Assembly: GCF_019711495.1 (NCBI RefSeq)
Contig: NZ_JAIGNM010000001.1
Coordinates: 806,001 to 870,000, forward strand
From: Qipengyuania xiamenensis
Lineage (GTDB): Bacteria; Pseudomonadota; Alphaproteobacteria; Sphingomonadales; Sphingomonadaceae
DNA: 64,000 nucleotides
Reading direction: 5' to 3'
In this document: positions 44,910 through 53,160 of the stretch, in pieces
How the letters are laid out: the number at the start of each line of letters is the position of its first letter
How positions within the stretch are numbered: the first letter of the stretch is position 1
The notes under the pieces: generated by a model
Told to the model about the DNA's origin: nothing
Seen by the model: only the letters and a program-made list of their open reading frames with translations
The model's database searches: none
Translations under genes and position numbers: made by a program

Positions 44910-45933
44910 GCGTTTCGCCTGCGTGGAAGGGCACGATCTCGGCCTCGCCGCCCTCGACCTCTGCCGGCACTTCGACCGGAGCCTTCTCCAGCGTGATCGT
45001 CTGCTCGTTCACCGGAAGGCCGTAGAATGCCGGGCCGTTGAGGCTGGCGAATGCTTCGAAGTGTTCGAGCGCGCCTTCTTCATCGAAGACCGTGACATAG
45101 CTCTCGAGCGCGAAGGGCGCGTTGAAGATACCCGCACAGCCGCAGTCGCTTTCCTTGGCGTGGCGATGATGCGGTGCGCTGTCGGTGCCGAGGAAATACT
45201 TGGCCGAACCCGACGTCGCCGCCTTGCGCAGCGCGAGCCGGTGTTCCTCGCGCTTGGCGACCGGCAGGCAGAACATGTGCGGACGGATGCCGCCGACAAG
45301 GATCGCGTTACGGTTGATATGCAGGTGCTGCGGCGTGATCGTCGCGCCGATGCGCGGACCCGAGGCATCGACAAACTCGACCGCCTGCTTGGTGGTGATG
45401 TGTTCGAAGATGACCTTGAGATCGGGCAGCCGCTCGACCAGCGGTGCGAGGATCCGGTCGATAAAGACAGCCTCGCGGTCGAAGATGTCGATCTCCGAGT
45501 GCGTGACCTCGCCATGCACGCACAGAGGCATGCCGATCTCGGCCATGCGCTCGAGTACGCCTTCGATATTCGCTACATCGGTGACGCCATGCGCGGAATT
45601 GGTGGTTGCGCCAGCCGGATAGAGCTTGGCCGCGGTCAACACGCCATCGGCAAAGCCGGCCGCCATGTCGTCGGCATCGGTTTCGTCGGTGAGATAGGCG
45701 GTCATCAGCGGCGTGAATTCCACGCCTTCGGGAACGGCGGCAGCGATGCGGTCGCGATAGGCCGCCGCGAGAGCGCTGGTGGTCACCGGCGGCGCAAGGT
45801 TCGGCATCACGATCGCGCGGGCGAACTGGCGGGCCGTATGCGGCACCACGGCGCGCATGGTCTCGCCATCGCGGAAGTGCAAATGCCAGTCGTCGGGGCG
45901 GCGGATGGTTAGCGATTCGGATGCCGTGTTCAT
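44887..45933 (-). CDS. pyrC: Dihydroorotase, PyrC (class II)
   Basis: 348 residues, the homodimeric type II enzyme that interconverts carbamoyl-aspartate and dihydroorotate in pyrimidine synthesis. Binuclear metal site residues: [10 protein letters not shown] (HxH), carboxylated Lys in [18 protein letters not shown] [15 protein letters not shown], and [24 protein letters not shown] and [15 protein letters not shown]. The 3' end overlaps rarD. Divergent from ygfZ across about 39 bp. Confidence 0.95.
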   Translation of the reverse strand: MNTASESLTIRRPDDWHLHFRDGETMRAVVPHTARQFARAIVMPNLAPPVTTSALAAAYRDRIAAAVPEGVEFTPLMTAYLTDETDADDMAAGFADGVLTAAKLYPAGATTNSAHGVTDVANIEGVLERMAEIGMPLCVHGEVTHSEIDIFDREAVFIDRILAPLVERLPDLKVIFEHITTKQAVEFVDASGPRIGATITPQHLHINRNAILVGGIRPHMFCLPVAKREEHRLALRKAATSGSAKYFLGTDSAPHHRHAKESDCGCAGIFNAPFALESYVTVFDEEGALEHFEAFASLNGPAFYGLPVNEQTITLEKAPVEVPAEVEGGEAEIVPFHAGETLKWRLAS

Positions 45934-45972
45934 GACGGTTGCCTATGACGGGCAGGCGCCTATCTGTCACGC

Positions 45973-46716
45973 ATGACAGCAACCCGACTGACGAACCGTG
46001 CCGTGATCCGCCTCAGCCCGCAGGGGGAGGACGGCGACAATGTCGTCGATTTCCTCCAGGGCCTGCTGACAAACGATCTCAGGCAGCCGCTGCCGGTCTA
46101 CGCCGCCCTGCTGACGCCGCAGGGCAAGACCATGTTCGACATGTTCGTCTGGCCGGCAGGCGATGGCGCAATCCTGCTCGATTGCGAGGCCGAGGTTGCA
46201 CAGGATCTTGCCAGGCGCCTGACGCTCTATCGCCTGCGCCGCCGGATCGACATCGCGGTCGACGAGAGCGTTGCAGTGCATTGGCAGGGACATCAGGGAG
46301 ACGGCGGCGCGCCCGATCCCCGGCTTTCCGCGCTCGGCCAGCGGTGGCTTGCCCCTGCGCAGGATGGCGAAGACGCGGCAGACGATGCCTATCTCGAGCA
46401 CCGCCTTTCGCTGGGTGTGCCGGAAGGACGTGCAGAGCTGGGCGATATTCTCTGGCTCGAGACCAATGCGGTGGAGCTTCATGGCGTCGCCTTCGACAAA
46501 GGCTGCTACATCGGGCAGGAGAATACCGCCCGCATGAACTGGCGCAGCAAGGTCAATCGCAGGCTTGTCGTTGTGCCGCTGGACCAGTCGGACGAGAAAC
46601 GCCGCAAGGTTGCCTACGAGAGCCTCGGCCTCGCAGTCGATCACCTGCGGGTCAGCGACATCGATGCAGAGAGCGCGCCGGAATGGCTGCGCGAGAGCTT
46701 CAAGCCGGCGGAGTAA
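45973..46716 (+). CDS. ygfZ: Folate-binding YgfZ-like Fe-S cluster protein
   Basis: 247 residues. The YgfZ/IBA57 signature FDKGCYIGQENTARM (KGCYxGQE) is clear, with an N-terminal VDFLQGLLTNDLRQPLPVYA and YAALLTPQGKTMFDMFV. Family members use tetrahydrofolate to help repair or assemble Fe-S clusters of certain enzymes. Its 3' end overlaps the convergent TetR gene by 17 nt, so antisense transcription is possible. Confidence 0.92.
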   Translation: MTATRLTNRAVIRLSPQGEDGDNVVDFLQGLLTNDLRQPLPVYAALLTPQGKTMFDMFVWPAGDGAILLDCEAEVAQDLARRLTLYRLRRRIDIAVDESVAVHWQGHQGDGGAPDPRLSALGQRWLAPAQDGEDAADDAYLEHRLSLGVPEGRAELGDILWLETNAVELHGVAFDKGCYIGQENTARMNWRSKVNRRLVVVPLDQSDEKRRKVAYESLGLAVDHLRVSDIDAESAPEWLRESFKPAE

Positions 46717-47299
46717 CGGTTTCCAGCGAACGGACCAGCATCCGCTCGGCGCGGTCGCGCGCCGCGGTGTCGGGCAGGCCGAGCGAACGGGCGAGTGCAG
46801 TCCCGATCAGCGCATCGCCCATGGCCATGAGCACCAAGGCCAAAGTCTCTTCATGAACCTGCGTCGCATTTCCGGAATGCGCGGCTTCTTCAGGCGCAAT
46901 CTCGTCGACCAGCTCGTGAATGGTCTCCACGATCGGGGTCAGCGCGTCTTCATTGCCGGTCAGGATCATCCAGCTGGCAAGCGCGCCTGCACCTTCCTTG
47001 TCGAAGGCATCGAACGCCAGGTCGACCACTTCTCGCGGACTGCCCAGCCCTGCGCGGCTGGCGCGAACCGCATCGGCAATGGTTGCACACACCGCCTCTG
47101 CCAGGTGCCCGGCCAGTGCCTTCTGCAATCCGGCAGCCGAACCGAAATGGTGGAGCAGGTTCGCGTGGGTGCGCCCGATTCGCCCGGCAACCGCCTTCAG
47201 CGTGACCGACTGCGGCCCCGTTTCGATCAGCAGCGAACGCGCCGCTTCGAGCGCGGCCAGTCGGGATTCCTCGGGGGAAAGTCGTTTGCGAGTTGCCAT
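46700..47299 (-). CDS. TetR/AcrR family transcriptional regulator
   Basis: 199 residues. The N-terminal HTH is EAARSLLIETGPQSVTLKAVAGRIGRTHANLLHHFGSAAGLQKALAGHL, with the recognition helix around THANLLHHF. The C-terminal ligand-binding domain has no diagnostic match. Divergent from a metal-dependent hydrolase gene; two 20-bp operator-like repeats lie between, so it probably represses that gene and maybe itself. Ligand unknown. Confidence 0.9.
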   Translation of the reverse strand: MATRKRLSPEESRLAALEAARSLLIETGPQSVTLKAVAGRIGRTHANLLHHFGSAAGLQKALAGHLAEAVCATIADAVRASRAGLGSPREVVDLAFDAFDKEGAGALASWMILTGNEDALTPIVETIHELVDEIAPEEAAHSGNATQVHEETLALVLMAMGDALIGTALARSLGLPDTAARDRAERMLVRSLETVTPPA

Positions 47300-47355
47300 T
47301 GCCGATCAGCGTTAACCCATCCCCGCTCGAACGCAAAGCCGATAGCCAAGCATTA

Positions 47356-47375
47356 TTGACATTTATGTCAGTAAC
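47356..47375. promoter_or_regulatory. TetR operator copy 1, over the -35
   Basis: Contains the perfect 14-bp palindrome TGACATTTATGTCA and covers the -35 hexamer TTGACA (47356-47361). It matches copy 2 at 16 of 20 positions. Confidence 0.8.
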
Positions 47376-47384
47376 CGCTATTAA
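47356..47384 (+). promoter_or_regulatory. Sigma-70-type promoter of the hydrolase gene
   Basis: -35 TTGACA, 17-bp spacer, -10 TATTAA (47379-47384). The expected transcription start is near 47391, about 25 bp before the ATG at 47416. Both hexamers are overlapped by operator repeats. Confidence 0.8.
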
Positions 47385-47400
47385 CACTCATGTAAGTAAC
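47381..47400. promoter_or_regulatory. TetR operator copy 2, over the -10 and start site
   Basis: TTAACACTCATGTAAGTAAC, repeats copy 1 with a 25-bp offset and carries the same TxACA / TGTxA half-sites, less symmetric. It covers part of the -10 and the predicted transcription start. Confidence 0.75.
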
Positions 47401-47415
47401 TAACCCGGAGCCGTC

Positions 47416-48294
47416 ATGAACGCCCCCGTCAAGATCGATACCGATACCGACCGCCAGGCACCCACGCCGAGCGACCTCACCATCACCGTGCGCGACGAGC
47501 GCTTCAACCGTGGCACTACGCCGCGTCGCTGGTGGGCAGGCGAACCCTTCGGCACCGCATGGCATAATGCCCTTTCCGCCACCTTCCCGCGCGGAGAGGC
47601 ATTCTTCATCGAGGCCGTGAAGGCGCACCGCGAAGGTGCCGACCCGCAGCTGGCCGAAGAGATCCGCGCTTTCGTGAAGCAGGAAATCAACCACACCCGC
47701 GAACACATCGCTTTCAATCGCCTCGCCGAAGATCACGGCTACGACATCAAGGCGATCGACCAGCGCGTTGCGGAGATGTTGGCCCTGACCAAAGATCGCC
47801 CGGTCATCGTCAATCTCGCCGCGACCATGGCGCTGGAACACTACACCGCCATGATGGCCGCCGAATTCCTCGCGAATCCGAAGCACTTCAAGGACGCCGA
47901 TCCCGAAGTGCGCGCAATGTGGGAATGGCATTCGGTCGAGGAAATCGAACACAAGGGTGTCGCCTTCGACACCTATCTCCATGCGACGAAGGACTGGACG
48001 AAGTGGCGCCGCTGGAAGCTGCGCAGCCTCATGATGCTGATCGTGACGTTCAACTTCTTCAAGAATCGCTGCCACGACACGCTCGAACTGCTTGCGCAGG
48101 ACGGAATCACCGGCTGGAAGGCCAAGTGGGGCCTGTTCAAGTACCTCACGATCACCCCGGGCGTCGTGCGCCGCATCCTTCCCGCGTGGCTGGCCTATTT
48201 CAAGCCGGGCTTCCACCCGTGGGACCACGACGATCGCGCACTGATCGGCAAGTATGAGGGCGAATTCCAGGCAGCATTGATGCCTGCCGAGTAA
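47416..48294 (+). CDS. Metal-dependent hydrolase (PF10118 family)
   Basis: 292 residues. Histidine/glutamate clusters of a di-metal helical protein: FVKQEINHTREHIAFN, MALEHYTAMMAAEFL and WEWHSVEEIEHKGVAFDTYLHA. The family is annotated as metal-dependent hydrolase, but its physiological substrate is not known and its fold resembles di-iron oxygenases. No signal peptide. The TetR gene lies upstream and divergent. A strong terminator follows. Confidence 0.85.
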   Translation: MNAPVKIDTDTDRQAPTPSDLTITVRDERFNRGTTPRRWWAGEPFGTAWHNALSATFPRGEAFFIEAVKAHREGADPQLAEEIRAFVKQEINHTREHIAFNRLAEDHGYDIKAIDQRVAEMLALTKDRPVIVNLAATMALEHYTAMMAAEFLANPKHFKDADPEVRAMWEWHSVEEIEHKGVAFDTYLHATKDWTKWRRWKLRSLMMLIVTFNFFKNRCHDTLELLAQDGITGWKAKWGLFKYLTITPGVVRRILPAWLAYFKPGFHPWDHDDRALIGKYEGEFQAALMPAE

Positions 48295-48318
48295 GAACCT
48301 CGCCAAGCGAATCGATAA

Positions 48319-48350
48319 GGGCCCCGCGAGCTGATCGCGGGGCCCTTTTT
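48319..48350 (+). terminator. Rho-independent terminator after the hydrolase gene
   Basis: Perfect 11-bp stem GGGCCCCGCGA / TCGCGGGGCCC with a 5-nt loop, followed by TTTTT. It starts 25 bp after the hydrolase stop and just before the convergent GNAT gene end. Confidence 0.93.
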
Positions 48351-48354
48351 CGTA

Positions 48355-48894
48355 TCAGGCAGCTTGCAGGCTGGAGGCTTGGTCCGCGTCCAGATCGAGG
48401 CTGTACATTACGCATTCGGCGTCCTCGCCGCGCCCGCAGCTGTGCCGCATGGCGGTCTTGCCGGTGGGAACGAAGCCGAGCTTACGCAACACCTTGCCCG
48501 AGGCGGGATTGTCAGTGAAGTGACCTGCCGTCAGGCGTTCGTGTCCCAGCAAGCGGGCCACCTCGATCACGCCGCGACCTGCCTCGGTCGCGAAGCCGCG
48601 GCCCCAGTACGGCCGGGCTATCCAGTAACCGAGTTCGGTAGCGCCTTCACCGGCATCGATGCCGATGCAGCCGACGAGTTGCGAACCACGTTCTGTGGGC
48701 ATGGTAATGAGGAAGACCGGATATCGCGGGTCCTGCATGCGCTTGACGAAGGTAAGAGCATGCTCGGGAAGGTACGGCCAGGGCGCACGGGCAAGATTGC
48801 GGACGACTCCCTTGTCGGCGATACCGCCAAACAGTGCATCTGCATCTTCGGGCCAGGCAGGCCGCAGCAGCAGCCTTTCGGTTACATGGAACAT
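48355..48894 (-). CDS. GNAT family N-acetyltransferase, RimJ/RimL type
   Basis: 179 residues. TERLLLRPAWPEDADALF at the N-terminus and the acetyl-CoA segment ELGYWIARPYWGRGFATEA are typical of the RimJ/RimL group; GKVLRKLGFVPTGKT is the late conserved part. These proteins acetylate N-terminal amines or small molecules. ATG 48894 was chosen because GGGGAG lies 9 nt upstream. Acceptor unknown. Confidence 0.88.
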   Translation of the reverse strand: MFHVTERLLLRPAWPEDADALFGGIADKGVVRNLARAPWPYLPEHALTFVKRMQDPRYPVFLITMPTERGSQLVGCIGIDAGEGATELGYWIARPYWGRGFATEAGRGVIEVARLLGHERLTAGHFTDNPASGKVLRKLGFVPTGKTAMRHSCGRGEDAECVMYSLDLDADQASSLQAA

Positions 48895-49006
48895 ACGTTT
48901 TACTCCCCGTAGGACCACGCTCCGGGCTCCTAGGCCGGACACGTGACAATTGCGTGATGGCGAAAGGAATTTTCGCCCAAGCGGTTTTGAAGAGGGAGAA
49001 ACGACA

Positions 49007-49037
49007 AGAGGGAGACGGGTCGGCCCCATCTCCCTCT
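49007..49037 (-). terminator. Terminator after the rplU-rpmA operon
   Basis: AGAGGGAGA / TCTCCCTCT, a perfect 9-bp stem with a 13-nt loop, read on the minus strand and followed by TTGTCGTTT. It lies about 70 bp after the rpmA stop. The T tract is interrupted, so efficiency is uncertain. Confidence 0.6.
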
Positions 49038-49107
49038 TCGTCTGCCGGATCGTTAGCCCGGCTGTGGGACCGTCTCGTCTGGACGATCCCGTTATCGGAG
49101 CGTCCGT

Positions 49108-49377
49108 TTATTCGGCAGCTTCAGCCATTTGGTCGACCGATACGTATTTGCGGCCGAGCTTGCCCGAGTGGAATCGGACGACGCCGTCGGTAAGCGCAAA
49201 CAGCGTGTGGTCCTTGCCCATGCCGACGTTGACGGCCGGGTAGAACTTGGTGCCGCGCTGACGCACGATAATGTTGCCGGCGACGACGTTTTCGCTGCCG
49301 AACTTCTTCACACCAAGACGACGACCGGCTGAGTCGCGACCGTTACGCGATGAACCGCCTGCTTTTTTATGTGCCAT
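49108..49377 (-). CDS. rpmA: 50S ribosomal protein L27
   Basis: 89 residues. The conserved N-terminus [20 protein letters not shown] and [22 protein letters not shown] are intact; the L27 N-terminal tail reaches the peptidyl-transferase centre. The usual partner rplU is directly upstream on the same strand (12 bp). Confidence 0.97.
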   Translation of the reverse strand: MAHKKAGGSSRNGRDSAGRRLGVKKFGSENVVAGNIIVRQRGTKFYPAVNVGMGKDHTLFALTDGVVRFHSGKLGRKYVSVDQMAEAAE

Positions 49378-49389
49378 GGTCCGGGTTCC

Positions 49390-49881
49390 TTACTTCTTGG
49401 ATTCGGTCTTTTTGGCAGCTGCCTTCTTGGCAGGAGCCTTCTTGGCGGGAGCCGCCTTGGTAGCTGCAGCCTTCTTCGGCGCAGCCTTCTTGGCCTTGGG
49501 CGCTGCCTTCTCTTCGGAAGTGTCCTTCTTCGGAGCGGCCTTCTTTTCTTCGGCCTTCTTCGGAGCAGCCTTCTTGGCGCCGCCGGTGCCGACGTCGGTG
49601 ATGCGCAGCAGCGTCATCATCTGACGGTGACCGTTCTTGCGACGGTAGTTGTGACGACGACGCTTCTTGAAGACGACGACCTTTTCGCTCTTCGCCTGGG
49701 CGATGATTTCGGCCGAAACAGTCACCTTCGAGGCGTCTTCGATCTTGTCGCCTTCGCCGGCGAGCAGGATGTCGCCCAGCGTGATGGTGTCACCGGCTTC
49801 GCCAGCCAGCTTCTCAACCGCGATCTTGTCTCCGGCGGCAACCCGGTATTGCTTGCCGCCCGTGCGCACTACTGCGAACAT
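49390..49881 (-). CDS. rplU: 50S ribosomal protein L21 with Lys/Ala-rich C-terminal tail
   Basis: 163 residues; about 100 are the L21 core ([48 protein letters not shown]). The last 60 or so are [24 protein letters not shown] and similar repeats ending TESKK, a basic, probably disordered tail resembling histone H1 C-termini. Such tails occur on L21 in some alphaproteobacteria. Function of the tail is unknown. Confidence 0.94.
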   Translation of the reverse strand: MFAVVRTGGKQYRVAAGDKIAVEKLAGEAGDTITLGDILLAGEGDKIEDASKVTVSAEIIAQAKSEKVVVFKKRRRHNYRRKNGHRQMMTLLRITDVGTGGAKKAAPKKAEEKKAAPKKDTSEEKAAPKAKKAAPKKAAATKAAPAKKAPAKKAAAKKTESKK

Positions 49882-50071
49882 GGTCGTATCTCTCGTTACA
49901 AATTGCTGTGCCGCATCCTTGCGAATCTACGGCGCGCCCGTCGACCCGCTGGTGTGCGGGCCCGGAAAGAAGCGTGCCGTTAGGCGAAAGGTGCCCCCAA
50001 GTCAACGCTGGATGCGGTGGTTTTTTGGCTTTCGCACTGGCACCTGCGCTTCCGCATGCTATGTGGCGGAC

Positions 50072-50590
50072 ATGCATACAATTGCAAGTGTTCCCCTCTC
50101 CCTCGCAATGTTGTTCGCCCTGGGCGCGTGCGCATCGAGCGGCTCCGAGTATCCCTCGCTGTCGATCCGCGATGCCGAGCGGACCGAAGGAACCTTCGAA
50201 AGTCCCGAGCCCAAGCGCCTCGATGTCCCGCCCGTGGAAGTCGACCTGACCGGCGGTCTCGACGCGCGCCTGGACAGCCTGGTGGGTGCCGCGCGCGAAG
50301 CGCACGCCGAATTCAACCGGATCGAACCCGGCGCAAGGCAATTGGTCGCGGCCGCGAGCGGCAGCGATATAGCGAGCGACCGCTGGGCGGCAGCACAGGT
50401 CGCCCTCGCCGAACTCGATTCGGCTCGTAGTCGCGCCGCGGTTCCGTTGGCCGACCTCGACGCGCTCTATACTGCCAGCCGCGTCGCGGCCGACGATATC
50501 ACCAAGATCGACGATGCCCGAAGCACCGTGATCGCCATGGTCAGCGAAGAGGACGCGGTCCTCGCGAACCTGCGCGGGAGCATCCGATGA
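50072..50590 (+). CDS. Putative lipoprotein of unknown function
   Basis: 172 residues. A lipoprotein signal: ASVPLSLAMLFALGACASSG, with Cys after LGA. The mature part is Ala/Asp/Glu-rich helical sequence (LDSLVGAAREAHAEFNRIE, ALAELDSARSRAAVPLADLD) with coiled-coil character; no family recognised. It ends with ATGA overlapping the FnrL start, so the two are translationally coupled. Confidence 0.75.
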   Translation: MHTIASVPLSLAMLFALGACASSGSEYPSLSIRDAERTEGTFESPEPKRLDVPPVEVDLTGGLDARLDSLVGAAREAHAEFNRIEPGARQLVAAASGSDIASDRWAAAQVALAELDSARSRAAVPLADLDALYTASRVAADDITKIDDARSTVIAMVSEEDAVLANLRGSIR

Positions 50591-51267
50591 GCCTTTCCTG
50601 CGCCACCTGTCCGGTACGCGACCGTGCCGCCTGCGCCGTACTGAGCGAAGAAGAGCGTGACGAATTGGCCCGGGTCGGCCGCACCCGCAAGCTGACCAAG
50701 GGCGAAACGCTTTTCTCTGCAGGTGAGAGCGAAGCCGCCTGCGCCACGCTCAAGTCGGGCGCGCTGAAGATCACCTCGACCGATATCGACGGGCGCGAGC
50801 GCATCCTGTCGCTGGTCCACCCTTCCGGTTTCATCGGGGAGATGTTCGGCCCCTATATGCGCCATGACGTCGTAGCGTTGGGCGATGCGGAGCTGTGCGT
50901 TTTCTCCGGTCCCAACTTCGCCGATGCAGTGGACCGCTTTCCCCGGCTTGGACAGGCGCTCCTGCGGCGCACGCAGGAAGATCTCTACGCCAGCCGCGAG
51001 TTGCTTGCGCTTACCGGGAATGCCTCGGCCGAGCAGCGCGTGGCAGGCGCCCTGCTCTCGCTCGCCCGTGCGGCCAGCGATTCGCCGTGTCATCCGGCGA
51101 CGAGCTTCGAATTGCCTCTCTCGCGCGGCGAGCTTGCCGACATGCTGGGCATCACGATCGAAACCGTTAGCCGCATGCTCACGCGATTCGAAAAGGACGG
51201 GGCGATCAGGCGCACAGGTAAGCGCGGGATCGATCTGATCGACCCCGCGCTCTTGCCCCTCTCCTGA
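50587..51267 (+). CDS. fnrL: Crp/Fnr family oxygen-responsive regulator (FnrL-like)
   Basis: 226 residues. N-terminal cysteines C5-x2-C8-x7-C16 (SCATCPVRDRAAC) plus C104, which aligns with E. coli FNR Cys122, match the [4Fe-4S] set of FnrL. The cNMP-fold sensor is followed by an HTH (ELADMLGITIETVSRMLTRF) with the E..SR recognition residues that read TTGAT half-sites. A perfect such site lies 485 bp downstream, upstream of the next divergently oriented membrane protein gene. Overlaps the lipoprotein gene by 4 nt. Confidence 0.92.
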   Translation: MSLSCATCPVRDRAACAVLSEEERDELARVGRTRKLTKGETLFSAGESEAACATLKSGALKITSTDIDGRERILSLVHPSGFIGEMFGPYMRHDVVALGDAELCVFSGPNFADAVDRFPRLGQALLRRTQEDLYASRELLALTGNASAEQRVAGALLSLARAASDSPCHPATSFELPLSRGELADMLGITIETVSRMLTRFEKDGAIRRTGKRGIDLIDPALLPLS

Positions 51268-51275
51268 GGCTTCTC

Positions 51276-51701
51276 TTAGCGGACCAGTGCCGCGATTGTG
51301 ATGGACGCTACGCCCCAGCAGAAGATGATGGCGGGCAGGATGAGCATCTGCACGGCTGCATCCTTTGCCGGAAGGCGACCCGTCAGCGTCTGGATGCCCT
51401 GACTGCGAAGCTTGGCGAACGGCATCGGCTTCGAAGCGGTTTCCGGCGCAAGCCTGGTCCAGATGGCGGGAACGCCGAATGCCGCAACAATGACCAATGC
51501 AAAGACGGTCATCGGGATGATGAGACCCGGCGTCGGGAGACCGGTAGCCATGATGGCAATGAAGCCGAGGTAGAGCGCGACCGTCGCGCCATACAGGCCC
51601 TTGGGCAGCTCGAACGTGCGATCGGCCTCGTGGTGCTTGGCCGGCGCTTTGACGATAGCGGCCTGCTCGGCGACCAGGTCACGGGTAAGATGCTTCGACA
51701 T
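51276..51701 (-). CDS. Membrane protein of unknown function, predicted FNR target
   Basis: 141 residues. N-terminal soluble part (KHHEADRTFELPKGLYGATVAL) then helices at about 39-60 (LYLGFIAIMATGLPTPG), 62-80 (LIIPMTVFALVIVAAFGVP) and near the end (MLILPAIIFCWGVASITIAAL). No family recognised. AAAGGAG lies upstream of ATG 51701 and an FNR box is centred about 57 bp upstream. Convergent with fnrL (8 bp between). Confidence 0.75.
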   Translation of the reverse strand: MSKHLTRDLVAEQAAIVKAPAKHHEADRTFELPKGLYGATVALYLGFIAIMATGLPTPGLIIPMTVFALVIVAAFGVPAIWTRLAPETASKPMPFAKLRSQGIQTLTGRLPAKDAAVQMLILPAIIFCWGVASITIAALVR

Positions 51702-51751
51702 GACGATCTCCTTTGTTGGAGCCTTTCTGCCGCACCCCGGATCACGCTTCC

Positions 51752-51765
51752 TTGATCGAAATCAA
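51752..51765. promoter_or_regulatory. FNR box
   Basis: TTGATCGAAATCAA fits TTGAT-N4-ATCAA perfectly, upstream of the 51701-start membrane gene and next to the fnrL gene. If class II, it would place transcription start about 41.5 bp downstream of its centre, near 51717. Confidence 0.9.
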
Positions 51766-51775
51766 ACCGCGAAAT

Positions 51776-52243
51776 TTATTGCCATCTGGCGAGATCTTCG
51801 TGGTCCTGACCGCGCGGTTCGATCCAGTGCCAGCCGTCATCGCGCCTCTCGCGCTTCCACAGCCATGCGGCGGACTTGAGGTGGTCCATGAGATAATCGG
51901 CGGCCTCGAATGCATCGCGCCGGTGGCGTGCCGCAGTCGCGACCAGAACGATCGCCTCACCCGGCATCATCACCCCGATCCGGTGCCAGACCAGTGCGCC
52001 ATCCAGGCCGAACCTGCTCGCAGCAGTTTTGGCCAAGTCCTCCATGCCCGGAAGCGTAAGCGGTTCGTAATGCGTCAGTTCCAGCGCGCGGACATTGCCG
52101 TCGGGACGGACCTTGCCGAGGAAGGAGACCACACCGCCCGCTTCGCCATGCGCCGCGTTGAAGGCCGCCAGAGCCTCGCCCACCGACATCCCCCTGTCGA
52201 GCAGCCGGACGTCGAGCGGGCTGGAGATGAATAGCCTAGCCAC
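51776..52243 (-). CDS. moaE: Molybdopterin synthase catalytic subunit MoaE
   Basis: 155 residues. Adds two sulfurs to precursor Z with MoaD to make molybdopterin. GAVVSFLGKVRPDGNVRALE, HRIGVMMPGEAIVLVATAARHR and MDHLKSAAWLWKRE (two catalytic-type Lys) are family motifs. Overlaps moaD by 8 nt. Other moa/moe genes are not in the window. Confidence 0.93.
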   Translation of the reverse strand: MARLFISSPLDVRLLDRGMSVGEALAAFNAAHGEAGGVVSFLGKVRPDGNVRALELTHYEPLTLPGMEDLAKTAASRFGLDGALVWHRIGVMMPGEAIVLVATAARHRRDAFEAADYLMDHLKSAAWLWKRERRDDGWHWIEPRGQDHEDLARWQ

Positions 52244-52478
52244 CGCTCACCGGGGGCAGCAGCGCGACCTCGTCACCATCTTCCGCCATGAGCGCGCGCT
52301 TGTCTGCCAGCACACGGCCCTTGCAGGCGACATTGACGCGTTCGAGTTCGAGCTGTTCGGCTACTTCGGCGCCGACCGCGTCGATCAGGCCCGCCCAGTC
52401 GAGTGGTGCATCGACTTCGCGCTCCTTTTCGCCAGCAAGGTCGGCAAGCGGTCCGAGGAAGAGAATGGTCACGCTCAT
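52236..52478 (-). CDS. moaD: Molybdopterin synthase sulfur carrier subunit MoaD
   Basis: 80 residues, ubiquitin-like fold, ending in the required Gly-Gly (LLPPVSGG), which becomes thiocarboxylated. The rest (FLGPLADLAGEKEREVD, VNVACKGRVLADKRALMAEDGDEVALL) is typical. ATG 52478 overlaps the stop of the 100-aa upstream gene (ATGA). Confidence 0.93.
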   Translation of the reverse strand: MSVTILFLGPLADLAGEKEREVDAPLDWAGLIDAVGAEVAEQLELERVNVACKGRVLADKRALMAEDGDEVALLPPVSGG

Positions 52479-52780
52479 CAGGTGACCTGCAGATACTGAC
52501 CGGTCACACCGGGAGCGTCGGCCAGATAGGCTTCGGTCTTGTCGATCCCGGGCCCCTCGCCCGCGACGAAATTGACGCGGCGCGGCGTATGCTTGCGCGC
52601 CAGCATGGCAACAGCAGCCTTGCGCCATTCGGAATGGGTGTGATCGGCAGGAACGAGGACGACCATAACGTCCAGCCCGTCGCCAAGCGCACGTTCGATC
52701 GGGTCGAGCCAGTTCTGGTGGAACAGCCCCGCCGCAGCGAGAGGCTCTTCCGGCAGTCCCTCGACCTCGATACGCTTCAT
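52478..52780 (-). CDS. Small Rossmann-like protein of unknown function
   Basis: 100 residues. LDVMVVLVPADHTHSEWRKA and a final TEAYLADAPGVTGQYLQV resemble the last third of short-chain dehydrogenases (the VTGQ ending), but no nucleotide-binding GxxxGxG or YxxxK is present, so it looks like a half-domain remnant or a new use of it. It lies between folB and moaD with ATGA overlap on one side and a 1-nt overlap on the other. No clear function. Confidence 0.7.
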   Translation of the reverse strand: MKRIEVEGLPEEPLAAAGLFHQNWLDPIERALGDGLDVMVVLVPADHTHSEWRKAAVAMLARKHTPRRVNFVAGEGPGIDKTEAYLADAPGVTGQYLQVT

Positions 52781-53151
52781 CAGCGACGCTCGCGGTGGAG
52801 CGTGATCCCGATCTTCTCGCCCGCCTCGGCAATGGCGAGCTTCACGATCTTCACCGTGACCGCCTCGATCCGCTTGTCCTGCAGGAACAGCGTTTCGCAG
52901 ACATGGTCGGCCACCGCCTCGATCAGCTTGAAATGGACGCCCTCTGGCAGCGCCTGCGACGCGGCGAACTTGAGGTCCATGTAATTCTTCGAATCGTCGA
53001 GCGGCGTATCGGCATCGTAGTGGTGCAGCGGTTTCATCCGCACCTGGATAGTGAAGCGCAGCGGCTGCGGCTTGCCGGTCTCTTCGGAATAGATGCCGGT
53101 CAGGACATCATGTTCGAAATCGGCGACTTCGAGGATCAGCGAATCGGTCAT
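52780..53151 (-). CDS. folB: Dihydroneopterin aldolase
   Basis: 123 residues, FolB family T-fold: ILEVADFEHDVLTGIYSEE, PLRFTIQVRM, LDDSKNYMDLKFAASQALP (substrate loop region) and HFKLIEAVADHVCETLF. Cleaves dihydroneopterin in folate synthesis. It lies 9 bp after the methyltransferase gene on the same strand. Confidence 0.88.
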   Translation of the reverse strand: MTDSLILEVADFEHDVLTGIYSEETGKPQPLRFTIQVRMKPLHHYDADTPLDDSKNYMDLKFAASQALPEGVHFKLIEAVADHVCETLFLQDKRIEAVTVKIVKLAIAEAGEKIGITLHRERR

Positions 53152-53160
53152 GAAGGTTCC

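Noticed and set aside
49390-49600. Mobile or low-complexity insertion in rplU
   Set aside because: No terminal repeats or target duplication; Lys/Ala-rich tails on L21 are known in this lineage.
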